Below, piece after piece: positions 1-6,957 of a stretch of 64,000 bases of DNA. Below the pieces are notes generated by a model. That model was not told where the DNA came from, did no database searches, and saw only the letters and a program-made list of their open reading frames with translations. Positions within the stretch are counted from its first letter, which is position 1. Each line of letters begins with the position of its first letter. Position numbers and translations under genes: made by a program. This DNA is from a virus, in the IMG/VR virus record IMGVR_UViG_3300017917_002237, positions 1 through 64,000 of that record, one strand, 5' to 3'.

Positions 1-117
1 CCGTTAGTAATAGTCACTACCTAGGGCCTTCTTTCACTGACAAGGCTCGCTGTACCTTCTCTCATTGTGTGCCCACAATTGATTTCGCAACATCTAACTA
101 CCCAATTGTCATTCTTA

Positions 118-202
118 TGGTAGGACGTACAGGATTCGAACCCCGTATGCCTGAGGCGACAGATTTACAGTCTGCTAAAGTCACCAATGCTTCTCGATCT
201 CC
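118..202 (-). tRNA. tRNA-Tyr(GTA)-like gene with mismatched acceptor
   Basis: Read on the minus strand, this has a tyrosine-type anticodon arm (loop CTGTAAA, stem GCAGA/TCTGT), a D stem GAAG/CTTT, a long class II variable arm (GCCT/AGGC), a T loop TTCGAAT and an encoded CCA end at 118-120. The 5' acceptor strand (GGAGATC) does not pair with the 3' strand (ACGTCCT), and the T stem has mismatches. It may be degenerate, edited, or the product of recombination inside the gene. The anticodon identity is firm; function is not. Confidence 0.55.
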
Positions 203-230
203 AAATTTTAACGCACTCTTGCGAATGCGT

Positions 231-305
231 GTAGTAAAGCACACTAGCACCAGCAACCGGATCAGTGGCGGGGGATCGAACCCACATTGATAATGTGCTT
301 TACTA
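231..305. repeat. 13-bp perfect inverted repeat enclosing a T-arm-like sequence
   Basis: GTAGTAAAGCACA at 231-243 is exactly inverted at 293-305. Between the arms, on the minus strand, lies a T-arm-like sequence (GTGGGTTCGATCC) followed by CCCGCCAC. The latter can pair with GTGGCG about 60 bases upstream on the same strand. No normal anticodon arm can be drawn, so this is a tRNA-like structured element and not a confirmed tRNA. The rest of 1-420 holds no gene I can support. Confidence 0.5.
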
Positions 306-420
306 CTCTAGGTTTTTACCATCTGCGTTATCGCCACAGACTTCTCATCCCCTAGGACGCCCTCATTATAGCTGATGTTTTACGTGCCAGCAGGGTCGCG
401 TTCCCTCACACGATGCGATA

Positions 421-591
421 CTAACGGCTTTCTACAAATAGTGCCTCTCGCTTTTTCATGGCTTCTGAGTACTGTCTAGCACGAACCAATTTGTCTTGAA
501 TCAACCTACGTCGATCTTCAACTGTTAGTGTATGCTGTCGAGTAAACTCTATCTGCCTTTCTAATTTAATTTTTACATCTACTTCTTTCAT
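421..591 (-). CDS. small highly charged protein, unknown function
   Basis: A 56-residue frame (MKEVDVKIKLERQIEF..., ending KKREALFVESR) starts at an ATG with a good ribosome site, AAAGGA five bases upstream. It is rich in Arg, Lys and Glu and is predicted to be helical. It sits between tRNA genes on the same strand. I recognise no family. Confidence 0.6.
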   Translation of the reverse strand: MKEVDVKIKLERQIEFTRQHTLTVEDRRRLIQDKLVRARQYSEAMKKREALFVESR

Positions 592-614
592 AATTCCTTT
601 AACAAAACGAAAAA

Positions 615-637
615 CCCTGGAGTTTTTAGGTCCAGGG
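615..637 (-). terminator. hairpin terminator
   Basis: The arms CCCTGGA and TCCAGGG (615-621 and 631-637) form a 7-bp stem, followed on the minus strand by TTTTT. It lies between the 32-residue gene and the 56-residue gene and would end or attenuate minus-strand transcription. Confidence 0.6.
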
Positions 638-666
638 CTCAGATAATCTTAGGTAAACTTCTAGGA

Positions 667-765
667 TTATGCTGAACCCTCCGCAAAATTGCGGTCAATA
701 GTAGGCATAGACCAATATTGGCCTGCCTTAAATGACTCACAATGTTTGTATGAAGTTTGCATCAT
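667..765 (-). CDS. 32-residue small protein
   Basis: The frame starts MMQTSYKHCESFKAGQ and ends at TAA at 667. AGGAATT lies directly before the first ATG and a sigma70-type promoter lies just upstream, so the start is well supported although the product is tiny. No family recognised. Confidence 0.5.
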   Translation of the reverse strand: MMQTSYKHCESFKAGQYWSMPTIDRNFAEGSA

Positions 766-772
766 AATTCCT

Positions 773-801
773 ATTATACAGCTATTTATGTTTTTTGTCA
801 A
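773..801 (-). promoter_or_regulatory. sigma70-type promoter
   Basis: On the minus strand TTGACA is followed by 17 bases and TATAAT. The predicted start lies a few bases before the ribosome site of the 32-residue gene. Confidence 0.75.
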
Positions 802-825
802 ATATTTCTTATTTAACGTAAGTAT

Positions 826-900
826 TGGTGCCGGATGTCGGATTTGAACTGACGACCTACCGCTTACAAGGCGGTTGCTCTACCCCTGAGCTAATCCGGC
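826..900 (-). tRNA. tRNA-Thr(TGT)
   Basis: A complete cloverleaf on the minus strand: acceptor GCCGGAT/ATCCGGC, D arm with AGCTCAG and GGTAGAGC, anticodon loop CTTGTAA with anticodon TGT, T loop TTCAAAT, and encoded CCA (826-828). A sigma70-type promoter lies 20 bases upstream. Confidence 0.95.
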
Positions 901-920
901 TTTTTGTTTAACAACTACGC

Positions 921-949
921 ATTGTATGATATTTATAGTTTGTTGTCAA
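921..949 (-). promoter_or_regulatory. sigma70-type promoter for tRNA-Thr
   Basis: TTGACA, 17 bases, TACAAT on the minus strand, ending about 20 bases before tRNA-Thr. It overlaps the stop codon of the desaturase gene upstream. A TATAAATA string also occurs inside the spacer. Confidence 0.75.
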
Positions 950-1707
950 TTATTTTTTCCGATTAGTTTCACCAACCACGCCACGGGGTCCAACTCCCAC
1001 CAACGAACCTGCGTATTAACTTGATCTGCACGAGCATGATGGTTGTTGTGCCAGGCGTCACCTAATATAAAAGGCCAAAGGTATATGTTGTTGGTGCTAC
1101 GGTCACGTGTGTCAAAATTTCTATAACCATGTTTGTGTGCAAAATAATTAAAAGCAATCTGTGATACACTGACCATGAACACTGGCACTGCCCATGCATA
1201 AAACAACAAATTATAATTTATAACTAACAGTGCTGTCAAGAACAGGGCAATCAAAAGCATATAATATTTGTCGATTTTGATGTGAGCTGGTGTCAATAGT
1301 TCTTTTACTATAAAATAATTAATCTTCTTTGTGTCGTCATAGACCGGTTTGAATCCAACAAACTTAAAGGTGTCATAGTGAGGACTATGTGGATCCTTTT
1401 CTGTATCGCTAGTTGCATGATGTATTCTATGTATGTAGACCCAGCCTAATGGACTACCGCGACCTGATAGTACAGCAAACACTGTGAATATCCACTTTAA
1501 TATAGGGTTCAGTTTAAAACTTTTGTGGCTATAGTACCTGTGTAGCATCATGCTAACGCCCAGGATACTGTAGCAATAAAAACAGACGACGGACAACAAA
1601 GCATATTGCCAGGTCGTGTCGACCACAAACATGCCCACTAGTATTAATACCAGAGAAAAGATTTGTAATATGAACAAGGATTTTGGTGTTGCGGATAGGT
1701 ATTTCAT
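946..1707 (-). CDS. membrane fatty-acid desaturase (acyl-CoA/ACP delta-9 type)
   Basis: The protein has about 253 residues with hydrophobic segments and the three histidine boxes of class III membrane di-iron desaturases: HRYYSH near residue 56, HRIHH near 93 and HNNHH near 229, followed by WWELDP. The family introduces a double bond into acyl chains bound to CoA, ACP or lipid, using O2 and an electron carrier. No electron carrier is visible nearby. The start is placed at the ATG at 1707: there is no Shine-Dalgarno sequence, but ACTAAATA lies exactly five bases upstream. It is last in a three-gene operon with another desaturase and an oxygenase. The substrate is unknown. Confidence 0.9.
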   Translation of the reverse strand: MKYLSATPKSLFILQIFSLVLILVGMFVVDTTWQYALLSVVCFYCYSILGVSMMLHRYYSHKSFKLNPILKWIFTVFAVLSGRGSPLGWVYIHRIHHATSDTEKDPHSPHYDTFKFVGFKPVYDDTKKINYFIVKELLTPAHIKIDKYYMLLIALFLTALLVINYNLLFYAWAVPVFMVSVSQIAFNYFAHKHGYRNFDTRDRSTNNIYLWPFILGDAWHNNHHARADQVNTQVRWWELDPVAWLVKLIGKNN

Positions 1708-1712
1708 ACAAA

Positions 1713-1720
1713 TATTTAGT
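1713..1720 (-). promoter_or_regulatory. late-type promoter box, leaderless spacing
   Basis: ACTAAATA, one of a set of TNTAAATA-like boxes, lies five bases before the desaturase ATG at 1707. The T4 late consensus is TATAAATA with transcription starting 6-7 bases downstream, which here would be at the ATG. Confidence 0.4.
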
Positions 1721-1737
1721 GATAACAAATATAGAGT

Positions 1738-2313
1738 TTAAAACAAACCAGAAACATCCATGCATTCTTCTACGGTCCTGGCTTCTGTGGCATGAATCTT
1801 CCAACGTACTGTAAACATGATTCTATGATGGTCAGTGTCGTTGGTCACGCCATGAAATACTGAATTATTGGTAATATAGGGCCTAGTTATCTCTAGTTGA
1901 GATACTAGTTTAAGTTTACTGCGATCTTTTGGTTGTCTTGCTGCCAGATAGCCTTCACCTGTTTTGTATTCCATGTTGTCCTCGTCTGCTTCATAGAACG
2001 AATGTAATGTGTTCTCCGTGCCCAGCACAGGGATATTCAAGGCAAATGGCACTGTTGGCTCAGTGCCATCTATATGTATGGCTAGACTACTGCGTGGGGG
2101 TGTTACATAGTATCTATACAGTCTAACAGGAAGTTTTAGCCTGGGTGCTAGCCATGACATGAAAAGCGGGCAATGTTCTACCATATATGGCAGTACATAG
2201 GTAAACGCATGCGGTTTGGTATGCTGTTTATAATCATGTGCTATACCCTGGAGAAGTTCTTTTTGTATAACTTCAAAATTAGGTATTGAGAAAGGTATGA
2301 ATAGCTCTTTCAT
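1738..2313 (-). CDS. putative 2-oxoglutarate/Fe(II) oxygenase
   Basis: The 191-residue protein has a cupin-type facial triad: H80-x-D82 (AIHIDG) and H154 (FHGV), with R164 in HHRIMFTVRW as the likely 2OG carboxylate ligand. Such enzymes hydroxylate or desaturate small molecules, lipids or peptides. Its ATG overlaps the TGA of the upstream desaturase (ATGA), and another desaturase follows, so an acyl or lipid substrate is plausible but not shown. It is one of six similar triad proteins within 10 kb. Confidence 0.65.
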   Translation of the reverse strand: MKELFIPFSIPNFEVIQKELLQGIAHDYKQHTKPHAFTYVLPYMVEHCPLFMSWLAPRLKLPVRLYRYYVTPPRSSLAIHIDGTEPTVPFALNIPVLGTENTLHSFYEADEDNMEYKTGEGYLAARQPKDRSKLKLVSQLEITRPYITNNSVFHGVTNDTDHHRIMFTVRWKIHATEARTVEECMDVSGLF

Positions 2314-3092
2314 CTACGAATTAATTCAATGACTCTGGCAGCAGGGTCGAATTCCCACCACTTGCCGCTAGTACCAGAACCAAAGTCATAGTTGCCGGGG
2401 CGAGCATGATGGTTGTTGTGCCAGCCTTCACCAAATGTAATTAGAGCATTGATCCAGAGATTGCGGCTATTGTCTGTAGTTTCGAAATTTCTATAACCCC
2501 ACATGTGATTCATATAGTTACTGGTTGTGCTGATCCATACACTGATCACAGCAGGAATTATAACCACGTGCATCATAAGCACACTTCCACCAATAGCGTA
2601 CCATATTACGGTCCAGGTACTAATCAGTGCAAAATACCAGGTGTGAGTGAATACATGAAATTTATCAAATATCAAGTGCCTGATCTTCCACTTGTCCGGT
2701 GTATAAGGATACGATGCTAACAACATACTAGCACCGCGTGTAACAGGGCTATGTGGGTCGCCTATTTTGTCACTATACTTGTGATGATCTCGATGCAGGC
2801 CGACCCAACCTATACTAGATCCTGTAAATGCCAGCATGCCACATACTGTACAAAGTCTTTCCCAGAATTTGCTGGTCTTGAAACTCTTATGTGTGAGCAG
2901 TCTGTGATAACCAATACTAATACCCAAACAACCTATGATGACATAGACCGCAAGGCTTAGTAGCCACAATGACAGATCCTGCGGGAACACAAAGATGAAG
3001 GCAGCGACCAAGATGGTTGCTGCCAACTGTATATAAGGTAGAAATTCTGTATTGCTAGCGAAGATGTTGTTGATTATTCTTTTGTAGGCCAT
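2310..3092 (-). CDS. membrane fatty-acid desaturase (second copy)
   Basis: About 260 residues. Histidine boxes are HRLLTH, HRDHH and HNNHH, followed by KWWEFDPAARVIELI. Two pairs of hydrophobic segments flank the boxes. The start is placed at the ATG of MAYKRI: a second ATG two codons upstream is possible, but the late-type box AATAAATA lies five bases before this one and there is no Shine-Dalgarno sequence. It shares more box sequence with the third desaturase (13110-13925) than with the first. It is the first gene of the desaturase-oxygenase-desaturase operon. Confidence 0.9.
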   Translation of the reverse strand: MAYKRIINNIFASNTEFLPYIQLAATILVAAFIFVFPQDLSLWLLSLAVYVIIGCLGISIGYHRLLTHKSFKTSKFWERLCTVCGMLAFTGSSIGWVGLHRDHHKYSDKIGDPHSPVTRGASMLLASYPYTPDKWKIRHLIFDKFHVFTHTWYFALISTWTVIWYAIGGSVLMMHVVIIPAVISVWISTTSNYMNHMWGYRNFETTDNSRNLWINALITFGEGWHNNHHARPGNYDFGSGTSGKWWEFDPAARVIELIRR

Positions 3093-3097
3093 GCACA

Positions 3098-3105
3098 TAT
3101 TTATT
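3098..3105 (-). promoter_or_regulatory. late-type promoter box, leaderless spacing
   Basis: AATAAATA on the minus strand lies five bases before the ATG at 3092. It fits the same arrangement as the boxes before 1707, 8247 and 46655. Confidence 0.45.
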
Positions 3106-3136
3106 TGTGCATGTCTATAGACCTACAATAATGTAT

Positions 3137-3213
3137 TGGCCTGACTGGAGGGAATCGAACCCCCAACCTACGGCTTAGAAGGCCGTTGCTCTATCCGGTT
3201 GAGCTACAGTCAG
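3137..3213 (-). tRNA. tRNA-Arg(TCT)
   Basis: Acceptor CTGACTG/CAGTCAG, anticodon loop CTTCTAA (anticodon TCT), T loop TTCGATT and encoded CCA. A complete cloverleaf on the minus strand. It reads AGA codons, which are frequent in the neighbouring AT-rich genes. Confidence 0.93.
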
Positions 3214-3214
3214 A

Positions 3215-3643
3215 TTATAAACTTGAAATACTTTTCCATCCAAATTTCCTAGCACAGTCAATGCCTGTACGCATTGCTGCCGCGCAAGGAAACTTATGAT
3301 TCTTTTTAAACTTCCACTCATTCAAATAGAATGGTTTTAATACACGATCACCATTCCACCAACCACGTTGACACTTGATATAACCTAATTCTTCTAACTG
3401 ATTACGCAACTTAGTAAACTCATCATGGTCTTTGCTGTATGTGCTATAACCTTTATCATATCCTTTAAGGATTTTGATTAGGTCATCGTGTGTAGGATTA
3501 TTGCGATTTTTGATAAAATCGTGTTCTTGCTTAACTGTAACGTCACAGATATAGGCTTCATCAATATAAAATTTAGGCGCTCGTTGCGGATTCGAACCAC
3601 CATGTAACCCCTCTTCCTTGCGGGTCCTTGCTCTAGTCGACAT
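3215..3643 (-). CDS. hypothetical protein between tRNA genes
   Basis: The frame gives about 142 residues; the body (KFYIDEAYICDVTVKQEHDF onward) looks like real coding sequence, charged, with no membrane segment. No known domain recognised. The only in-frame starts are MTM/MSTR at 3649/3643. GGAAAG lies about eight bases before 3643, but this start falls inside a tRNA-like element on the same strand. Either the gene reads through that element or the N-terminus is not correctly identified. Confidence 0.55.
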   Translation of the reverse strand: MSTRARTRKEEGLHGGSNPQRAPKFYIDEAYICDVTVKQEHDFIKNRNNPTHDDLIKILKGYDKGYSTYSKDHDEFTKLRNQLEELGYIKCQRGWWNGDRVLKPFYLNEWKFKKNHKFPCAAAMRTGIDCARKFGWKSISSL

Positions 3644-3684
3644 TGTCAAGTCTTTCCGTTCTCAAGTGTAGTTACTAACGAGCA
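3578..3684 (-). tRNA. tRNA-like element with non-canonical body
   Basis: The ends pair well (TGCTCGT with ACGAGCG) and the 3' part has a T loop GGTTCGAATCC. The intervening 90 bases do not form a convincing D arm or anticodon arm, no CCA is encoded, and a protein frame overlaps it. It may be a degenerate tRNA, a tRNA with an insertion, or a structured processing signal. No anticodon is assigned. Confidence 0.3.
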
Positions 3685-3692
3685 TAAACTGG

Positions 3693-3784
3693 CGGAGAGT
3701 ATTGGATTCGAACCAATGATCAGAGTTTTTGCCCCGATGCCTTCTTAGCAGGAAGGTGCCTTCGACCAACTCGGCCAACTCTCC
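3693..3784 (-). tRNA. tRNA-Ser(GCT)
   Basis: Class II tRNA on the minus strand: acceptor GGAGAGT/ACTCTCC, anticodon stem CTTCC/GAAGG around loop TGCTAA, anticodon GCT, extended variable arm ATCGGGGCAAAAACTCTGAT, and T loop TTCGAAT. CCA is not encoded (GCC follows). Confidence 0.93.
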
Positions 3785-3785
3785 A

Positions 3786-3992
3786 TTAAACTTTTTTATC
3801 TGAATGAATACCTTTTGCGTGTTCAGTATTTAACTGTCCTTTTCTATCATAGATCAGGGAAGTTATAGTCCTGCTTCTGCGTTCCACAACAGTTACATCA
3901 TTACCTCTGTCATAGTGGTAGGTCTTGCGATTTTCAATTTGCAATTTATCATAAACCCAACCAATGACATTTTGTACCGATGTAACTTTCAT
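3786..3992 (-). CDS. small protein between tRNA-Leu and tRNA-Ser
   Basis: 68 residues, MKVTSVQNVIGWVYDKLQIE..., predicted soluble and basic. Longer N-terminal extension is possible in frame but would read into tRNA-Leu, so the ATG at 3992 is used. The ribosome site is weak. It probably comes from the tRNA precursor transcript. No family recognised. Confidence 0.55.
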   Translation of the reverse strand: MKVTSVQNVIGWVYDKLQIENRKTYHYDRGNDVTVVERRSRTITSLIYDRKGQLNTEHAKGIHSDKKV

Positions 3993-3998
3993 AATACT

Positions 3999-4089
3999 TG
4001 GTGCCCGAGGCCGGACTCGAACCGGCACGCCCCTTTCGGTAAGCGAGGGATTTTAAGTCCCTTGTGTCTACCTATTTCACCACTCGGGC
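3999..4089 (-). tRNA. tRNA-Leu(TAA)
   Basis: Class II cloverleaf: acceptor GCCCGAG/CTCGGGC, anticodon arm GGGACTTAAAATCCC (anticodon TAA), variable arm, T loop TTCGAGT, encoded CCA. Minus strand. Confidence 0.95.
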
Positions 4090-4172
4090 AATCTCCATTT
4101 AGGAGTGCACATCACGCACCGTGCAGTAGGCGATCAACTCTACCACCTTGTAGGCATCAATGCACTTTTAAA

Positions 4173-4249
<77 letters not shown>

Positions 4250-4272
4250 AGTTATTTCTAACTGATATATCT

Positions 4273-4301
4273 ATTGTAGTAGAAATACCATTTATTGTCA
4301 A
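4273..4301 (-). promoter_or_regulatory. sigma70-type promoter of the tRNA cluster
   Basis: TTGACA, 17 bases, TACAAT on the minus strand, 24 bases upstream of the CAT-anticodon tRNA. The same architecture lies before tRNA-Thr. Confidence 0.75.
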
Positions 4302-4324
4302 CTTATTTAGTGACCCAAAACTGC

Positions 4325-4687
4325 TCAATCTGCCTGTCTGGTTAGATAATATTTTCTAAGATGTTGTGCTCCAAATGATTCTATCATGCTTTTTTCTACC
4401 ACCGCAGGATTAAAATCTTTACAACTAAAAACATCTAGATAGATTTGGCCCAGACCATCAACGAAATGTGCAACTATACTGCTGGTGACGATTATCTGTA
4501 CTACAGTAAAACCCGCCTTGTCAGGGAATTCTGCCGCTGTATATTCTATACGTGGCTCCCCAATCGGTTCCATATCAATATCTTTTACTAATTTTCTAAT
4601 CCAACGATCTACATTGTCTCTGTCAGACATTTTTGGTGTGTCACACCCGCCACAATCAATAATAAAATGATAACCCCAATAATTCAT
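4325..4687 (-). CDS. speD: S-adenosylmethionine decarboxylase, small bacterial type
   Basis: 120 residues, the size of class Ib AdoMet decarboxylase. The N-terminus (GYHFIIDCGGCD) matches the family's G-x-H-hydrophobic-D start. S69, H74 and C89 keep the spacing of the self-cleaving Ser, the processing His and the catalytic Cys (63/68/83 in the family). The usual Glu before the Ser is Thr here, so processing should be checked. The product, decarboxylated AdoMet, donates aminopropyl groups for spermidine. No aminopropyltransferase is visible in this window. It is last in a coupled operon (ATGA overlap with the GNAT-like gene). Confidence 0.8.
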   Translation of the reverse strand: MNYWGYHFIIDCGGCDTPKMSDRDNVDRWIRKLVKDIDMEPIGEPRIEYTAAEFPDKAGFTVVQIIVTSSIVAHFVDGLGQIYLDVFSCKDFNPAVVEKSMIESFGAQHLRKYYLTRQAD

Positions 4688-5181
4688 TTATTTTTCCTAA
4701 ACGCTGTTTTTAAAATACTCACAAATACTTCGCTATCTACAGGTGACCACTGGTTGCTATATAAAGAATTGTAATGTCTTGTAAATTGCGTTTTCTTCCA
4801 TGCTGGCACCTTATAATCTAAGAAAGTCATATATCTATCAGGTAGATAATTTTGTAAAAAATCTATTTCATAAGTTCTTGCTGCCCAGCAGAATCTTTTT
4901 AAACCAAAAGCCTCAAAACGTTCAATGGTATCATTTAGCAACGTGGGCAGCTCTTCTGCTTCATCACAATAATGCCCAATATAATGCCACTCGGGATATT
5001 CACCTGAATAGAAAGTACAGGATATAGATGTAAGATCATTTTCCTTGTAACTGCTAAAATTTCCAAAAGCATGCCATGACTTGAGCCCACTAAGATAGGT
5101 TTCTTTGAAGTCTTCAAGTCTAGAGGGTGGTAACAATTGTGCTACCTGGGCCAGATGGTCTATTCTTAATTTTTTAAGCAT
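4684..5181 (-). CDS. GNAT-like protein, paralogue of 13922-14545
   Basis: 165 residues with an YLSGL-S-HAFG motif near residue 28 and alternating strands resembling an acyl-CoA/ACP N-acyltransferase fold; I see no definitive acetyl-CoA loop. It clearly matches the protein at 13922-14545 (YLSGLNSFHAFG). Both genes lie directly downstream of a PP-loop ATPase and overlap its end, so the pair probably acts together. It starts eight bases before the PP-loop stop codon and ends at ATGA with speD. Confidence 0.6.
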   Translation of the reverse strand: MLKKLRIDHLAQVAQLLPPSRLEDFKETYLSGLKSWHAFGNFSSYKENDLTSISCTFYSGEYPEWHYIGHYCDEAEELPTLLNDTIERFEAFGLKRFCWAARTYEIDFLQNYLPDRYMTFLDYKVPAWKKTQFTRHYNSLYSNQWSPVDSEVFVSILKTAFRKNK

Positions 5182-6097
5182 TGTTTCCTCGTAATTTACT
5201 AATTACCTCATTGTATGTTAAATAGGGCTTGGTATCTCCTAGATTATCTGGCATTAACTTTGCCAGCTCTACTCTAGAATCAACCAGCATGCCGCGTAAA
5301 TTTTCAAACCCCGTTGTTTTTTCTTTATCACGTAAATCTGGCACCAACCTTTGTAAAATTTTATTTTTAACAGGGGTTATGGACCAATAGGGTGTTTTGT
5401 CATTGATTAGTTCAACTATATCTTGATCCTCAAGATAATAAAGCATCAGTTCAGGAGTATAACTGAACCATTCGATAATAAAAGGTATCTGATACTTCAT
5501 CGAAAACCTTACGTGTGCTGCTTCAAGAGTCTCTATGTTCCTAAGCACCCATTCTCCCTCAAAAGAATTATTAACATATTTCTCAATCAACAATTCACCA
5601 CCAAGTATAGCGGCGGTATTTAATTTTTTAGCCACCTGAAAAAATGCTAGAAATGGCAGCAATTCGCACTGTATTTTAACTGCTAAATTTGCCGCTGCAC
5701 CACTAAGATAAAAATCCTTCACATCAAAATCAACAATCTCATAGGGCAAGGATAATTCCTCTGCAACTGACACGGCCTCCTTGACTTCCCCTATATTATA
5801 ACCACCAGTAAAGTTTATAATTATACACTTGGGACGCAGGCCTTGTCTAGCAAAACTTCTTGCCATGATTTCACTATCAGAACCCCCTGATATAAACAAT
5901 GCCATATCATTCTTAAATTCATCATATTGTAATCGCGCCACCCTCAACAACTCTGACTGGTAATTATTTTTTGCATAGTATTCAGGGTCTATGGTGCCCA
6001 CATCTGTAGTATACTGCTGGTACTTGTTGGTTCTTACACCAAAGGGCACCCCATCAATAAAATGTTTAAGGTGATTATTGTGGGTAAAATTGTACAT
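5174..6097 (-). CDS. PP-loop ATPase, asparagine-synthetase-like domain only
   Basis: 307 residues with SGGSDS at 70-75, the ATP pyrophosphatase loop, and GGELL later. The family adenylates a carboxylate or carbonyl and lets an amine attack it, forming an amide. There is no N-terminal glutaminase domain, so ammonia or an amine must come from elsewhere. The N-terminus (NNHLKHFIDG) matches its paralogue at 14514-15473. Its ATG overlaps the TctC stop (TAATG). The substrate is unknown; location in a coupled operon with a GNAT-like protein and AdoMet decarboxylase suggests amide formation in one pathway. Confidence 0.75.
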   Translation of the reverse strand: MYNFTHNNHLKHFIDGVPFGVRTNKYQQYTTDVGTIDPEYYAKNNYQSELLRVARLQYDEFKNDMALFISGGSDSEIMARSFARQGLRPKCIIINFTGGYNIGEVKEAVSVAEELSLPYEIVDFDVKDFYLSGAAANLAVKIQCELLPFLAFFQVAKKLNTAAILGGELLIEKYVNNSFEGEWVLRNIETLEAAHVRFSMKYQIPFIIEWFSYTPELMLYYLEDQDIVELINDKTPYWSITPVKNKILQRLVPDLRDKEKTTGFENLRGMLVDSRVELAKLMPDNLGDTKPYLTYNEVISKLRGNNA

Positions 6098-6957
6098 TAC
6101 TTATAGGATTTTTGCCAAATTTTGACTTGATCATCAAATTGCTTTTTTGTGCCTTCTAAAGTAGAAGCCACTGGTCTAATACCCTTAGACTTAAAGAAGC
6201 TTGCATTAGCAGGGTCCTTGTTGAACTTCATACCAAGATCATTAAGCATCTTAACAAATTCAGGATCTGCTTTTTTGTTAGTCGCTAATAAGAACTGATT
6301 AACAACGTTTTGAGTTACTCCTAGACAGTCCTTGGTTGTTGGTAGCCCTTCAAAAACCGTGGAACCCGTGTTTGCCAACATGGTGATCTCTGGATTATCG
6401 TGCATTGTGGCAAAGAATATCATGTCAATCCGGCCGGCGATCAAATCAATTGTCGCTTGTGATGCACCCTTATAAGGTATATCAATGTATTTCTTGGGCT
6501 CATTATCAAACAGAATTTTTGCAGGTGCATAAGTGATACTATCTTTACCATTGGTACCAATGAATATTGGGCCGGGGGCCGCCTTCATTGATTGGCAAGT
6601 ATACTTCTTAGAAGCAGGTGTTCCAATCATCAATGGAGATTCTGCTAGAACAGATGTTATGGTGAACGCATCTTCTGCAAAAGTATTTTGTACTATATTT
6701 GCATAGTGGCTGCTAGAGTTAACCATAGCAACATTACCAGATGATTCCAATAGCCGTCTAGATGCCACCACGGAGCCTGCACCGGTTATGTTTTCTACTA
6801 TAACATTCTTGCCTGTTGTCTTTTCTACATGTATGGCAAACGTTCTTGCGACCGTATCTACTGCACCACCTGGTGCAAATGGTACGATTATTTTAAAATC
6901 CGCTAGGGCCATAGTTGGCGCTAGAAGTATTGCTACTATCGCTAGTAATTTTTTCAT
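6097..6957 (-). CDS. TctC/Bug-family periplasmic solute receptor
   Basis: A clear Sec signal peptide (KKLLAIVAILLAPTMALA) is followed by IVPFAPGGAVDTVAR, the ligand loop typical of the tripartite tricarboxylate transporter receptor family, and IPYKGASQA later. Mature length (about 265) is normal. The family is greatly expanded in Betaproteobacteria. The start at 6957 is supported by GGAG and by ATGA overlap with the upstream PP-loop gene. No TctA/TctB membrane partners are encoded here, so it would either use host partners or sense or sequester a metabolite. Confidence 0.9.
   Translation of the reverse strand: MKKLLAIVAILLAPTMALADFKIIVPFAPGGAVDTVARTFAIHVEKTTGKNVIVENITGAGSVVASRRLLESSGNVAMVNSSSHYANIVQNTFAEDAFTITSVLAESPLMIGTPASKKYTCQSMKAAPGPIFIGTNGKDSITYAPAKILFDNEPKKYIDIPYKGASQATIDLIAGRIDMIFFATMHDNPEITMLANTGSTVFEGLPTTKDCLGVTQNVVNQFLLATNKKADPEFVKMLNDLGMKFNKDPANASFFKSKGIRPVASTLEGTKKQFDDQVKIWQKSYK

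Noticed and set aside
264-345. Read as a further class II tRNA
   Set aside because: The T arm and end pairing are present but no 5-bp anticodon stem or normal D arm can be drawn, so I did not call it a tRNA.
4096-4165. Possible tRNA with GTGCAT/ATGTGCAC ends between tRNA-Leu and the CAU tRNA
   Set aside because: No T loop of the GTTCGA type and no clear anticodon arm.
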